Origin: Pedobacter sp. JY14-1
GTDB lineage: Bacteria; Bacteroidota; Bacteroidia; Sphingobacteriales; Sphingobacteriaceae
Assembly (NCBI RefSeq): GCF_029269825.1
Contig: NZ_JARJHU010000005.1
Coordinates: 248,001-312,000 of the forward strand
Direction of reading: 5' to 3'
DNA length: 64,000 nucleotides
Shown here: positions 25,147 through 32,651 of the stretch, piece after piece
Numbering within the stretch: position 1 is the first letter of the stretch
Layout of the letters: the number at the start of each line of letters is the position of its first letter
Notes under the pieces: generated by a model
The model's input: only the letters and a program-made list of their open reading frames with translations
Told to the model about the DNA's origin: nothing
Databases searched by the model: none
Program-made: the position numbers and the translations under genes

Positions 25147-25860
25147 TCATTCGACGTCAAATAGACATAACGTCTTACCATTCTTTTTTGCATTGCTTTC
25201 AGATACCTTTTCTACTGTACCTCCGCAGTTCCTCAAAGAAGGGCAGTTTCTGTTTTTATGATACCGCTTGGCGCTTGATCCGTTGCAGATATAAACAGGT
25301 TTGAATGAAATAAATAACATACATAACAATACTAGAACCGATACTAATTCAGATATCGTAATTCCTATTTTCCTCCAAGATAACTCTTGTCCGCTAGTAC
25401 TGATATTTCCGGGTTCGGTTGTTCCCTTTTGTCCTATGTCATTAGTCAAATCCCCATTATCCTTTTGACCACCGACGCTACCTCCATCCACCCTACCTGC
25501 GTTGGTCGCATAGTCAAGAAAGTTGTATGGTCGATTCTCAAAATCGATTAACCAAGCTAACATTTCGATATTTCTATCTTCTGTAGACCCCGTTCTGTTT
25601 TTCAAATACGTGACGAGCGGTCTAAACTTGTCAGTTGGATGCTTTTGGATTTTACGCGAATAATCTTCACACTTAACACCCGAATTGAAGAACCTTTTAA
25701 TAAACTCTTCATCTTTTTCTAAAAATCTTTCCTTATATACCAAAACACATTCATCCTTCAACTTCCCTGGCGTAGGAGCGGTCAAATTGGTTGAAAGCAA
25801 TCCCTTTTTCTTTTTAGCCTGATAAGCTAAAAACACATCTTTTTTATACTCGTAGAGCAT
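25147..25860 (-). CDS. single-helix protein with C-terminal Cys/His motif
   Basis: 237 residues. N-terminal 120 residues are charged and cytosolic with no known family; a Gly/Asp-rich linker follows (121-158); one membrane helix spans about 166-186; the C-terminal tail has a motif common at the ends of Bacteroidota proteins: YIC (Cys192), YH (200-201), Cys206, NC (212) and C232 in GKTLC. It may bind metal. A CGG/CCG half-palindrome (25907-25920) related to the one before the Cys-rich gene at 28836 lies upstream of its start, so it may belong to the regulon of the two-component system at 26.4-28.7 kb. Confidence 0.7.
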   Translation of the reverse strand: MLYEYKKDVFLAYQAKKKKGLLSTNLTAPTPGKLKDECVLVYKERFLEKDEEFIKRFFNSGVKCEDYSRKIQKHPTDKFRPLVTYLKNRTGSTEDRNIEMLAWLIDFENRPYNFLDYATNAGRVDGGSVGGQKDNGDLTNDIGQKGTTEPGNISTSGQELSWRKIGITISELVSVLVLLCMLFISFKPVYICNGSSAKRYHKNRNCPSLRNCGGTVEKVSESNAKKNGKTLCLFDVE

Positions 25861-25906
25861 CCCCTAAAAATTAGACACATAAAAATAGCTGGAATTTTCG
25901 GAATTC

Positions 25907-25920
25907 TTTACGGTTTTCCG
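25907..25920. promoter_or_regulatory. TTTACGG-N4-CCG motif upstream of the 25147-25860 gene
   Basis: TTTACGGTTTTCCG resembles the perfect palindrome TTTACGGTTTCCCGTAAA at 28767-28784; one arm is degenerate. On the minus strand it lies about 50 bp before the gene start at 25860. Candidate binding site for the local response regulator. Confidence 0.4.
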
Positions 25921-26102
25921 GAATTCCACCGGAATTAGCGGAATCTTCGGAACCGTCTGCATTTCAAGCCTTTTGACCACCCTACATTTGCTTCAGAAAT
26001 CGATTCGAACGGTTTCTGTCGAGCAAAGAGCGCGGCGGTTGTTACCCGGCCTGGGAAGCGGTTACCTGCTTCCGCGATCAATGCTTAACACTTCCCAAAA
26101 AA

Positions 26103-26120
26103 TGTAAGAGGCCTCTTACA
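26103..26120. promoter_or_regulatory. perfect 18-bp palindrome TGTAAGAGGCCTCTTACA
   Basis: Fully self-complementary, 75 bp before the ATG of the small lipoprotein. No loop, so it is better explained as an operator for a dimeric regulator than as a terminator. Confidence 0.55.
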
Positions 26121-26195
26121 AAAGTTTGCAGCATAGCCTCAGGGATGGTCCCTGGAGTACCTGCAGGATTTTTTAACCTTTTAATTTTTTGAAAA

Positions 26196-26342
26196 ATGTT
26201 ACAGCTTTTTTTCGCGCTGTTTATGGCATTCGCATGCCCTGCGCACAACAACAATACAAATAATGGCGGTGGAACAGTAACCACTCAAGACGGACCTGGT
26301 GGCGACGACGAGCCGATTCCACCAAAACCTCCTAGACCTTAA
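26196..26342 (+). CDS. 48-residue Gly/Pro-rich lipoprotein preceding the sensor kinase
   Basis: ATG 26196, TAA 26340. MLQLFFALFMAFAC is a minimal SPII signal with Cys14; the mature chain is Asn/Gly/Asp then Pro-rich (DDEPIPPKPPRP). It is followed by a strong terminator before the kinase gene. Tiny lipoproteins of this build next to TPR sensor kinases recur in Sphingobacteria in my memory; role unknown. As an exported molecule next to a lipoprotein-kinase it might modulate sensing, which is inference. Confidence 0.65.
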   Translation: MLQLFFALFMAFACPAHNNNTNNGGGTVTTQDGPGGDDEPIPPKPPRP

Positions 26343-26351
26343 CAGGCACCA

Positions 26352-26390
26352 AAACAAGAAAAGGCAGGGATATTCCTGCCTTTCTTGTTT
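26352..26390. terminator. strong terminator between small lipoprotein and kinase genes
   Basis: Arms AAACAAGAAAAGGCAGG and CCTGCCTTTCTTGTTT pair over 16 bp with one bulged A around a six-base loop. T-rich on the plus strand downstream side, consistent with intrinsic termination after the small lipoprotein gene and independent control of the kinase. Confidence 0.75.
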
Positions 26391-26422
26391 CAAGATTTTT
26401 ATCTTTAGTTAAAAAATCTGGA

Positions 26423-28063
26423 ATGACGCGTATTACTTTTATTATCTTTATTGGATTGATTACCTTATTTACAACTTGTAAAAAGCGTGAAGGTTATGAG
26501 GTGGTGGAGTCTGCAGATTATAAAAAAGCCGAGTTATTTTATGGCAAGCATAATGACTCGGCATTTTATTATTTTAACAAGGTAGTTACTACATCGAAAA
26601 AGTCTTTGGAAGTCGCCATGGCTTATAATCAGATGGCAGTGATCCAGTCCGACGCAGGAGATTACTTTGGTAGTCAGGAAAGCTTAGCATTGTCTTTAAA
26701 GCATTTGGACCCAACAAATACAGATGATCATTATTGTCTTGCATCCGACTACAATGAGCTTGGCCGTACCAGCATCAAACTGGATGACTACAAATCGGCA
26801 GTCGAATACTTTGACAAGGCATTGAAATATACAACTGACAGCAGCTTCCAGCTATCCATTCTAAACAATCAGGGCTTATCGTATCAAAGAGACGGCGCTT
26901 ACGAACAGGCACTTAATATTTTCATATCAGCCATAAAAAACGCATCCCGAAGAAAGACATATGCCAGAATACTTACCAATATCGCGACTACCAAATGGAA
27001 GTTAGATTCTACTTATAATGCAGTTCCAGAACTGCTCCGTGCATTGGATATTCGCATAAAGGAAAATGACCGTTGGGGCCTTAATTCAAGTTATTCCCAT
27101 TTAGCTGATTACTATATTTCTTCCAAACCTGACTCTGCGTTAATTTACGCTAAGGCGATGCTGACTCTAGCTACTGAACTAAAAAGCCCGGACGACCGGC
27201 TTGAAGCCTTGGAAAAGTTGATTCGGTTGAGCCGGCAATCAACAGATACTAAAAGATACTTTATAAATTTCAAAAAACTAAGTGACAGTGTTGAGACAGC
27301 AAGAAATGCGGCCAAAAACCAGTTCGCATTGATCCGCTATGAAGTAGAAAAGCATAAGGCTGATAATCTGAGGCTTCAGCGTGACAATAAGGAAAAGCAA
27401 TATCAGGTTGGAGGTTTGGTACTGGCCATTATTGTAATTGTAATCATTAGCTTGCTACTGCGCAGAAAAATCAAGCTGGAATCACAGAATAAATTACAGC
27501 AAACCAGGCTAACTTTTTCAAGAAAAGTGCACGATGTAGTGGCTAATGGACTTTATCGGGTAATGAATGAGGTTGAGCATAGTAAAGAGTTAGACAAGGA
27601 ATATTTGCTTGACCGGCTGGAAGAGATGTATGAGCAGTCGAGGGATATTTCTTATGAGAAGGAAACATCAGATGAGCACGATTTTCCTGGAAGGATTTCA
27701 AAAATAGTTATGGACTTTTCAACTGAAAAGATCAGAGTGGTTTTAGTGGGTAATGATGAAAATTTGTGGACTGATGTAAGTCCTGAAGCCAAATTTGAAA
27801 TACGCCATGTTCTCGAAGAACTGATGATCAATATGAAAAAACATAGTGGCGCGAATAATGTCGTGATTAAATTTTATAAGGCAAACAATTATCTGAATGT
27901 AGAGTATACAGATGATGGTATTGGCATTTATGATGATAAGCCTGTTTTCAATAATGGTCTAAGCAGTACGGGAAACCGTATTGACCGGCTAAATGGTAAA
28001 ATTACTTTTGGCTCTGTCAATGGGAAGGGGTTAAGAATTAAAATCACTTTCCCGCTCACCTAA
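26423..28063 (+). CDS. TPR lipoprotein sensor histidine kinase (NarL-partner type)
   Basis: 546 residues. SPII-like start (MTRITFIIFIGLITLFTTCKK, Cys19). Residues 25-300 are TPR repeats in the periplasm (AKKSLEVAMAYNQMAVIQ, CLASDYNELGRTSIKLDDYKSAVEYFDKAL, SILNNQGLSYQRDGAYEQALNIF). A membrane helix spans about 328-347. Cytoplasmic part: HisKA_3-like helix with His370 (SRKVHDVVANGLYRVMNEVEH), then HATPase (N box EELMINMKKHSG near 465, G-box YTDDGIGI and GLSSTGNRI). It pairs with the response regulator 11 bp downstream. The TPR sensor probably reads a protein or peptide partner. Confidence 0.9.
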   Translation: MTRITFIIFIGLITLFTTCKKREGYEVVESADYKKAELFYGKHNDSAFYYFNKVVTTSKKSLEVAMAYNQMAVIQSDAGDYFGSQESLALSLKHLDPTNTDDHYCLASDYNELGRTSIKLDDYKSAVEYFDKALKYTTDSSFQLSILNNQGLSYQRDGAYEQALNIFISAIKNASRRKTYARILTNIATTKWKLDSTYNAVPELLRALDIRIKENDRWGLNSSYSHLADYYISSKPDSALIYAKAMLTLATELKSPDDRLEALEKLIRLSRQSTDTKRYFINFKKLSDSVETARNAAKNQFALIRYEVEKHKADNLRLQRDNKEKQYQVGGLVLAIIVIVIISLLLRRKIKLESQNKLQQTRLTFSRKVHDVVANGLYRVMNEVEHSKELDKEYLLDRLEEMYEQSRDISYEKETSDEHDFPGRISKIVMDFSTEKIRVVLVGNDENLWTDVSPEAKFEIRHVLEELMINMKKHSGANNVVIKFYKANNYLNVEYTDDGIGIYDDKPVFNNGLSSTGNRIDRLNGKITFGSVNGKGLRIKITFPLT

Positions 28064-28074
28064 TTTCCAATCAT

Positions 28075-28740
28075 ATGTTTGAAAAAGTACTCATTGCCGA
28101 AGACCACGAAAGCGTCAACCGCTCAGTCAGATCCACGTTGGAAGATCTAAAGATCGAAAACAAGGAGTATGTCTATTACTGTGACGATGCGCTGAACTAT
28201 GTCCAAAAGGCTGTAAAAAGTAGCCGGCCTTATGAATTGCTGATCACCGACTTGTATTTTGATGAGGATCATCACATACAAGTGATAAAGAGTGGCATTG
28301 AACTTATCGATGCGGCATTAACTGTCCAACCTGATCTTAAGGTCATTGTATTTTCTGCAGAGAACAGGATAAGTTTTATTAAAACATTGTTTGAAAAGCA
28401 TCGTATTCATGGTTATATATGTAAGGGCCGGAATGATGCAAAGGAGTTGAAAGCGGCAATAGCTGCCATATTTGTAGGGAAGACTTACATTTCAGCTCAG
28501 CAACGCCAGAATTTAAGAGCTTCAAATCACTATAATTTTGATGTGGTGGACCTGGCTATTGTTTCTTTGCTAACCAGCGGGGTAATGCAAAAGGAAATTC
28601 CTAGTCACTTACAACAACGTAACCTTAAGCCTTCTAGTTTAAGCAGTGTTGAGAAAAAGCTCAATGCAATGAGAGATGCGCTAAATTTTTCCAACAATGA
28701 GCAACTTATTGCTTATTGTAAAGACTATAATATCATCTGA
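28075..28740 (+). CDS. response regulator, REC plus degenerate HTH
   Basis: 221 residues. REC domain 1-130 with acidic pair at 9-10, phospho-acceptor Asp59 (LLITDLYFDED), Ser/Thr in VIVFSAEN and Lys in GYICKG. The C-terminal 65 residues (FDVVDLAIVSLLTSGVMQKEIPSHL then SSVEKKLNAMRDALNFSNNEQLIAYCKDYNII) align with the LuxR/NarL four-helix HTH in order of helices but lack the usual ...TNKEIA... sequence. DNA binding is likely; candidate site TTTACGG-N4-CCGTAAA starts 27 bp after its stop codon. Confidence 0.88.
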   Translation: MFEKVLIAEDHESVNRSVRSTLEDLKIENKEYVYYCDDALNYVQKAVKSSRPYELLITDLYFDEDHHIQVIKSGIELIDAALTVQPDLKVIVFSAENRISFIKTLFEKHRIHGYICKGRNDAKELKAAIAAIFVGKTYISAQQRQNLRASNHYNFDVVDLAIVSLLTSGVMQKEIPSHLQQRNLKPSSLSSVEKKLNAMRDALNFSNNEQLIAYCKDYNII

Positions 28741-28766
28741 ATCAGAATTTTAAAATAAATTCTTCG

Positions 28767-28784
28767 TTTACGGTTTCCCGTAAA
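28767..28784. promoter_or_regulatory. perfect dyad TTTACGGTTTCCCGTAAA
   Basis: Seven-base arms and four-base spacer, centred at 28775.5. A -7 box TAAATTTG is at 28805-28812, putting the dyad centre close to -41 from the expected start of transcription, the classical place for an activator. The partner is probably the response regulator encoded immediately upstream. Confidence 0.6.
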
Positions 28785-28804
28785 AATTACCTTGGTTGTG
28801 CATG

Positions 28805-28812
28805 TAAATTTG
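28805..28812 (+). promoter_or_regulatory. -7 promoter box TAAATTTG
   Basis: Exact TAnnTTTG match 24 bp before the ATG at 28836. No convincing -33 TTTG at the right distance, consistent with dependence on an activator bound at 28767-28784. Confidence 0.6.
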
Positions 28813-28835
28813 GTCATAACAAAAAAATAATCGTT

Positions 28836-29042
28836 ATGAAAAAGTACTACGTAAATGACAACGCACAAAGCAATGGAGATCATGAAGTGCATGATCAAAC
28901 TTGCTCATTTCTACCACTACCATCCAACAGGACGTATTTAGGCGAATTTTCTTCATGTGAAGGTGCTGTAAGACAAGCCAGAAACCACTATAAGCAAGTA
29001 AACGGTTGCTATTACTGTTGTAGACCTTGTCACACGAGTTAA
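28836..29042 (+). CDS. small Cys-rich protein (YYVNDNAQSNGDHEVH family)
   Basis: 68 residues, no signal. The family motif is plain: KKYYVNDNAQSNGDHEVH, Cys23, NRTYLGEFSSC (Cys41), AVRQAR and the end NGCYYCCRPCH (Cys58, 61, 62, 65, His66). The Cys/His spacing suggests a zinc-binding fold. Recurrent in Bacteroidota, often beside DUF3892 genes, as here. It resembles in spirit the C-terminal Cys/His tail of the 25147-25860 protein. First gene behind the putative activator site. Function unknown. Confidence 0.85.
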   Translation: MKKYYVNDNAQSNGDHEVHDQTCSFLPLPSNRTYLGEFSSCEGAVRQARNHYKQVNGCYYCCRPCHTS

Positions 29043-29081
29043 CAAAACAAGAATTATAAAGCTGGAACTAAAAAAAATACG

Positions 29082-29390
29082 ATGGCTGAAAGAATAAAAG
29101 TATCCTGTATTAACAAGAGCAATCGTACAAGTCCGTATGAACGGATACAATTTATAGGCGGCATTCATAATAATTCCAGATGGAAGCTCTCAGTCGCGGA
29201 TGCAATCTCTGGTATAGAGCAATCTAAATATGAGTTCTATACTCAAGTTAACGGTCATGTTAGACAAATTAAGGTCACCACGCGCTTAGGCGTTAAGTAT
29301 CTCAAAACCGAAGCCGACAGTGATACTCCGGACAACTTGCTCAGTTTACCAGAATGCCGTGAATTAAGGCCTGGTTGCACCAGGCCTTAA
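29082..29390 (+). CDS. DUF3892 domain protein
   Basis: 102 residues. DUF3892 signature throughout: CINKSNRTSPYERIQFIGGI, WKLSVADAISGIEQSKYEFYTQVNG, then GVKYLKTEADSDTPDNLLSLPEC, which is normally the end of the family. Here the frame continues for nine codons, seven of which (LRPGCTRP region) lie inside a perfect hairpin, so the C-terminal tail is encoded by the terminator-like stem. It follows the small Cys-rich gene by 39 bp, likely same transcript. Confidence 0.9.
   Translation: MAERIKVSCINKSNRTSPYERIQFIGGIHNNSRWKLSVADAISGIEQSKYEFYTQVNGHVRQIKVTTRLGVKYLKTEADSDTPDNLLSLPECRELRPGCTRP
29364..29390 (+). terminator. hairpin overlapping the DUF3892 stop
   Basis: TTAAGGCCTGG, five-base loop, CCAGGCCTTAA: 11-bp perfect stem with the stop codon in its last three bases. 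It ends the Cys-rich/DUF3892 transcript. No long T tract follows (ATATTGC). Confidence 0.6.
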
Positions 29391-29566
29391 ATATTGCAAT
29401 GGCTTTAGGTTATTAAAAATTAGCTTAAAAAACAAGATGTTGAACTAATTCAAAAAAATTTGAATAAAATATTACTGTTCTGGGTGAGTTAGCCGTTATA
29501 TAATTATCATCCCAAAACTTTGACTAAACCATTTATAGACATCAGTCTATGTTAAATTTTTGACAG

Positions 29567-29914
29567 ATGATAAAATTACTCGGAGGACTTTTATGTTTCC
29601 TGCTCTTCAGTGCTTGTAACGCATTCTCGACTGAACCAGCCAACCCTCATTGCGCGACCTGTGTAGGCGCAGCTAATTGTAACGCTTGTAAAAACTGTAA
29701 ATATTGCAGACACTGTAGTTCAGGTGGCGGAACCTGTGGAGTTTGTTCGACTTCATCAGGCTCGCCTTTGTCGATAAATAATCTTGTGACTCGAAGCAGT
29801 ACTTCAACTACCAGTACCAAATCCGGCAATCAGTGCAAGGGTATCACTAAGAAGGGAAAGAGATGCAAGCGGATCGTAAATGGTGGGGCTTATTGCTGGC
29901 AGCATAGAAAGTGA
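29567..29914 (+). CDS. Cys-rich lipoprotein with C-terminal DUF5763-like motif
   Basis: 115 residues. SPII signal MIKLLGGLLCFLLFSAC (Cys17). Residues 28-60 hold ten cysteines in CxxC-like spacing (CATCVGAANCNACKNCKYCRHC then CGVC), probably metal-binding or disulfide-rich. A Ser/Thr linker precedes QCKGITKKGKRCKRI and YCWQH, the short Cys/His module typical of DUF5763-type tails. The last four bases overlap the HNH gene start, which indicates coupling. An exported anchor protein joined to nuclease-containing genes is unusual. Confidence 0.75.
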   Translation: MIKLLGGLLCFLLFSACNAFSTEPANPHCATCVGAANCNACKNCKYCRHCSSGGGTCGVCSTSSGSPLSINNLVTRSSTSTTSTKSGNQCKGITKKGKRCKRIVNGGAYCWQHRK

Positions 29915-30303
29915 TGATCAACGATATGAAAAGCAAACAATATCACAGGCTAACATTAAACAAGAGGCACCGCCGGTATTCGTCTTCCAAAAAAGAGTCT
30001 GTTTCCTCCCGATCCATCGAGAAAAGTGATGCCGAAGTCTTTCATGGATCTTACGGAGCGCTCCTATTTGACCCTAGATGGAAATCTAGAAGGCACCAGA
30101 TATTGATTAGAGATAACTATACGTGCGTGATATGCAAGTCTCCATCAGCCTTGCAAGTACATCATAGACAATATCATTACTCGAAGGCCGCAAATAAGTT
30201 TAAAGTCCCGTGGGAATATTCAGATAACCTTCTGATCACGTTATGTGAAAAATGCCATCAAAGAGGGCACAGACAATTCGACGTACCAACTATTTATATA
30301 TAA
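29911..30303 (+). CDS. HNH endonuclease
   Basis: 130 residues. HNH/McrA-like core: RDNYTCVICKSPSALQVHH (Cys72, Cys75, His84/85), then Asn106 in SDNLLITLCEKCH (Cys112, Cys115, His116). The first 45 residues are basic and Ser-rich, perhaps DNA-binding. Family members cleave DNA. ATG overlaps the end of the lipoprotein gene; the next gene starts 15 bp after. Cytosolic, with no signal peptide. Confidence 0.85.
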   Translation: MMINDMKSKQYHRLTLNKRHRRYSSSKKESVSSRSIEKSDAEVFHGSYGALLFDPRWKSRRHQILIRDNYTCVICKSPSALQVHHRQYHYSKAANKFKVPWEYSDNLLITLCEKCHQRGHRQFDVPTIYI

Positions 30304-30317
30304 TCTGAAATGTAACA

Positions 30318-30908
30318 ATGGGAATTTTAAATTTTTTTTCAAGTAGTAAACAACCTGAGCAAACAACGGCTGACAACTACACTCAAACAGATAATGTAGA
30401 ATATCCTTCTCCAAAGATCGATGAAGATATTTTTATCGAACGCGATAAATCGCTGTCTCACCCAGGGAAACAAGAAACAGCGGAAACAACTATCCAGACT
30501 AACAACCTCGATTACTTATACAGCTTCTTGGATCGGGATATGGAATCTAAGGGCTATGATGATGCTTTGATGAATCCAGATTCCTACCACCTAGAGCAAA
30601 ATCTGGATGCAATAAGAAAAGAACTGATGCGCACCGTTAAAAGAGTGAAAACCTTCTATGAAGATTTTATTCGAGAGATTGACTTCCATATTGAAAGCAG
30701 AACTCGCAGTGGAATGATAGACACTGTCGAGGAACTTAAAATGAAAAAGAACACCGCTGAAAGTCACATAGATAAAGTACTTGAAATTGAAGCAGACGCC
30801 CTTAACAAGACAGGTGACAGCGAAGGAATAATAATAAGTTACACGCGAGGCTTCAGAAATGGTTTAGCGGCAATTTCCCACCACACTATTATCAGCAAAA
30901 AACTATGA
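30318..30908 (+). CDS. coiled-coil protein of unknown function
   Basis: 196 residues. Short hydrophobic start (MGILNFFSSSK), acidic/Thr-rich disordered region to about 75, then helical coiled coil (residues 85-170: LDAIRKELMRTVKRVKTFYEDFIREIDFHI and EELKMKKNTAESHIDKVLEIEADAL). No family recognised. Its last four bases overlap the DUF4407 start codon, so it is translated with that membrane protein and may be its cytosolic partner. Confidence 0.7.
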   Translation: MGILNFFSSSKQPEQTTADNYTQTDNVEYPSPKIDEDIFIERDKSLSHPGKQETAETTIQTNNLDYLYSFLDRDMESKGYDDALMNPDSYHLEQNLDAIRKELMRTVKRVKTFYEDFIREIDFHIESRTRSGMIDTVEELKMKKNTAESHIDKVLEIEADALNKTGDSEGIIISYTRGFRNGLAAISHHTIISKKL

Positions 30909-31897
30909 CGATGAAAAACTGGTGGCTTAAAGTGGGATGCTTTCTTACAGGCTACAACTATGAAATCGTAATTCGTTCTAGTGAGGTTGCTGCGATCAGA
31001 GTAAAGCAAACTATTTCAGCGCTTGTTATCGTTTGTATAATTTGGGCGTTTGTAGGATATGTATTTACTCAGAGGTATCTGGAGGGAACCGCCATGGCGT
31101 CAACACTAGGATCTTTACTGGCATGTACAATTGTTATTCAAATTGAAAGACAAATCATTCTTTCGATCGACCCGGGAAAACTTTTATTTGCTATGAGGAT
31201 TTTAATTGCCGTTCTAATGGCAATCATTGGTTCTGTAATTGTCGATCAGATTATATTTAAAGCAGATATAGAAAAACGTAAAATCAGTTTATTAGATCAG
31301 GAAATCAATAAAGTGTTCCCACTGAAATCCCAGGAGCTCAGACTGCAGATAAATTCTCTTGACTCAACTATTTCCGCTAAGGAAATGCAGCGATCGCAAT
31401 TGGACATGGAGATTAGTAGATCCCCTACAATTAATAATTATTCTAACAAATCAGAGCCTGTTATAGTACCAATAGAAACAAAAGACTCATTAGGAAACAT
31501 TGTTAAGAAGACAAAGATTGTGAATACACGTTCGACGTCGGTAACCTCTGTACCTAACCCGAAAATCGATCAGGTGAAGCCACTTGACGCACTTATTGCG
31601 AGCTTGAGAGAAAGCAAAGCTCAAAAAGATAATAATTTATTGATGCTAAGGTCATCACTTGAGGAGGATTTCAAGTCAAAAGTTGGGTTTCTTGATGAGC
31701 TAAAAATTATGTTCAACATTTTGTTTGAATCGCCAATAGCACTAGGTGTCTGGATTATATGGTTTTTAATTCTCTTTGGCCTTGAGCTTTTTATTTTAGC
31801 GAGCAAAATGGGAGAAAAGGTGAACATTTATGATGAGACATTGATGCATCAGGAAAAACTCCAAAGAAGAAAACTTGAACTTATGTCAAATACCTAG
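30905..31897 (+). CDS. DUF4407 membrane protein
   Basis: 330 residues. DUF4407 pattern: WWLKVGCFLTGYNYEIVIRSSEVAAIRVKQTISALVIVCIIWAFVGYVF, second helix ASTLGSLLACTIVIQIERQIILSI, third MRILIAVLMAIIGSVIVDQIIF, a periplasm-or-cytosol coiled coil (about 115-260) and a last helix WIIWFLILFGLELFILASK. Topology resembles sensor/channel-like proteins with a long coiled coil. Role unknown. Last gene of the overlapping operon that begins with the lipoprotein at 29567. Confidence 0.9.
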   Translation: MTMKNWWLKVGCFLTGYNYEIVIRSSEVAAIRVKQTISALVIVCIIWAFVGYVFTQRYLEGTAMASTLGSLLACTIVIQIERQIILSIDPGKLLFAMRILIAVLMAIIGSVIVDQIIFKADIEKRKISLLDQEINKVFPLKSQELRLQINSLDSTISAKEMQRSQLDMEISRSPTINNYSNKSEPVIVPIETKDSLGNIVKKTKIVNTRSTSVTSVPNPKIDQVKPLDALIASLRESKAQKDNNLLMLRSSLEEDFKSKVGFLDELKIMFNILFESPIALGVWIIWFLILFGLELFILASKMGEKVNIYDETLMHQEKLQRRKLELMSNT

Positions 31898-31965
31898 CAT
31901 AATGCTATGGTTTCGGAAAGGATACAGTTTTTCAGCGGGACATCATCTTTACTGTGTATAACGAG

Positions 31966-32166
31966 ATGACAGATTATGTGACGATGTCTTCCCATGGCGA
32001 CGCGCTTGATTCCCTTGCCAGAAATCTGGTAGATTCCATTGAGCCATTTGAAATTGACGATTATGATGTGAAACTGCCAATCTTTTTAAGGGCAATCAAC
32101 TATTATGACAGCAAGGAATTGAAACGAGAGATCAGGAAAATTGTGAGATCGAAAAGGGTTGGTTAA
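31966..32166 (+). CDS. small acidic protein, intact paralogue of pseudogene at 25 kb
   Basis: 66 residues from ATG 31966 (a GTG at 31954 would add four). Sequence elements shared with the decayed copy: DALDSLARNLVDS, EIDDY, IFLRAINYYDSKELKREIRKI. A helical cytosolic protein with no named family. The frame is open further upstream to 31903 without a good start, so it might be a trimmed relic of a longer gene. Confidence 0.55.
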   Translation: MTDYVTMSSHGDALDSLARNLVDSIEPFEIDDYDVKLPIFLRAINYYDSKELKREIRKIVRSKRVG

Positions 32167-32290
32167 AAAAGTAACTAAGTAGCTTTAAAAGTTATAACAA
32201 TTCTTCAAAATGATTTATATGATAGAAAAGTGAAAACCAAGCAAAGGAATGTAGATATTCAAATGAAAATAGTTGATTGAACAAATTATG

Positions 32291-32316
32291 TCAAATCATC
32301 TATATTGTATATTTGA
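32291..32316 (+). promoter_or_regulatory. promoter and possible operator for the MazG/helicase operon
   Basis: TATATTTG (32308-32315) fits the -7 consensus. A dyad TCAAAT (32291-32296) / ATTTGA (32311-32316) overlaps it. Expected transcription start is almost at the ATG 32322, so the transcript would be leaderless. The dyad is a plausible repressor site, but short. Confidence 0.4.
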
Positions 32317-32321
32317 TAAAG

Positions 32322-32651
32322 ATGAAAAACTGGAAATCCCTTCAAGAAGCCCTCATTAAATTCCGTAATGAAAGAGATTGGGAACAATTTCACAATCCTA
32401 AGGATTTGGCTTTGGCATTATCAATTGAAGCGTCGGAATTGAACGAGCTTTTCCTATGGAAAAATGCCGAAGAAGCCAATCCGGAGAAAGTCAAAGAAGA
32501 GCTTGCTGATGTTTTAGCGTACGCTATTCTTCTTGCGGAAAAATATGATCTGGACATCAACGAAATTGTGTTGGAAAAGATTGCTAAGAATGCTCAAAAA
32601 TACCCGGTGGACAAAGCTAAGGGGACAGCAAAGAAGTATACCGACTTATGA
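32322..32651 (+). CDS. MazG-like nucleotide pyrophosphohydrolase
   Basis: 109 residues from MKNWKSLQEALIKFRNERDW (an earlier start adds a poor hydrophobic stretch). The all-alpha NTP pyrophosphatase motifs are complete: EASELNELFLW (first Glu pair) and KEELADVLAYAILLAEKYD (EExxD metal site), as in the RS21-C6/iMazG group that hydrolyses dCTP or modified dNTPs. The stop overlaps the next ATG by four bases (ATGA), so it is tightly coupled to the nuclease-helicase fusion. It may clear nucleotides needed by a phage or cleanse the pool after damage. Confidence 0.9.
   Translation: MKNWKSLQEALIKFRNERDWEQFHNPKDLALALSIEASELNELFLWKNAEEANPEKVKEELADVLAYAILLAEKYDLDINEIVLEKIAKNAQKYPVDKAKGTAKKYTDL

Larger units (their letters stand above)
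25861..26195. other. 335-bp regulatory region with several dyads
   Basis: Non-coding, between divergent genes. It holds clustered GGAATT/GGAAT copies (25891-25950), the motif TTTACGGTTTTCCG (25907-25920), GGAAGC/GCTTCC (26054-26073), a perfect 18-bp palindrome (26103-26120) and CAGGGA/TCCCTG (26140-26154) shortly before the small lipoprotein ATG. The last hairpin and following T-rich stretch could act as a leader structure. Confidence 0.55.

Noticed and set aside
29567..29914. Metallothionein-like assignment for the Cys-rich lipoprotein
   Set aside because: The lipoprotein signal and a DUF5763-like tail do not fit a cytosolic metallothionein.
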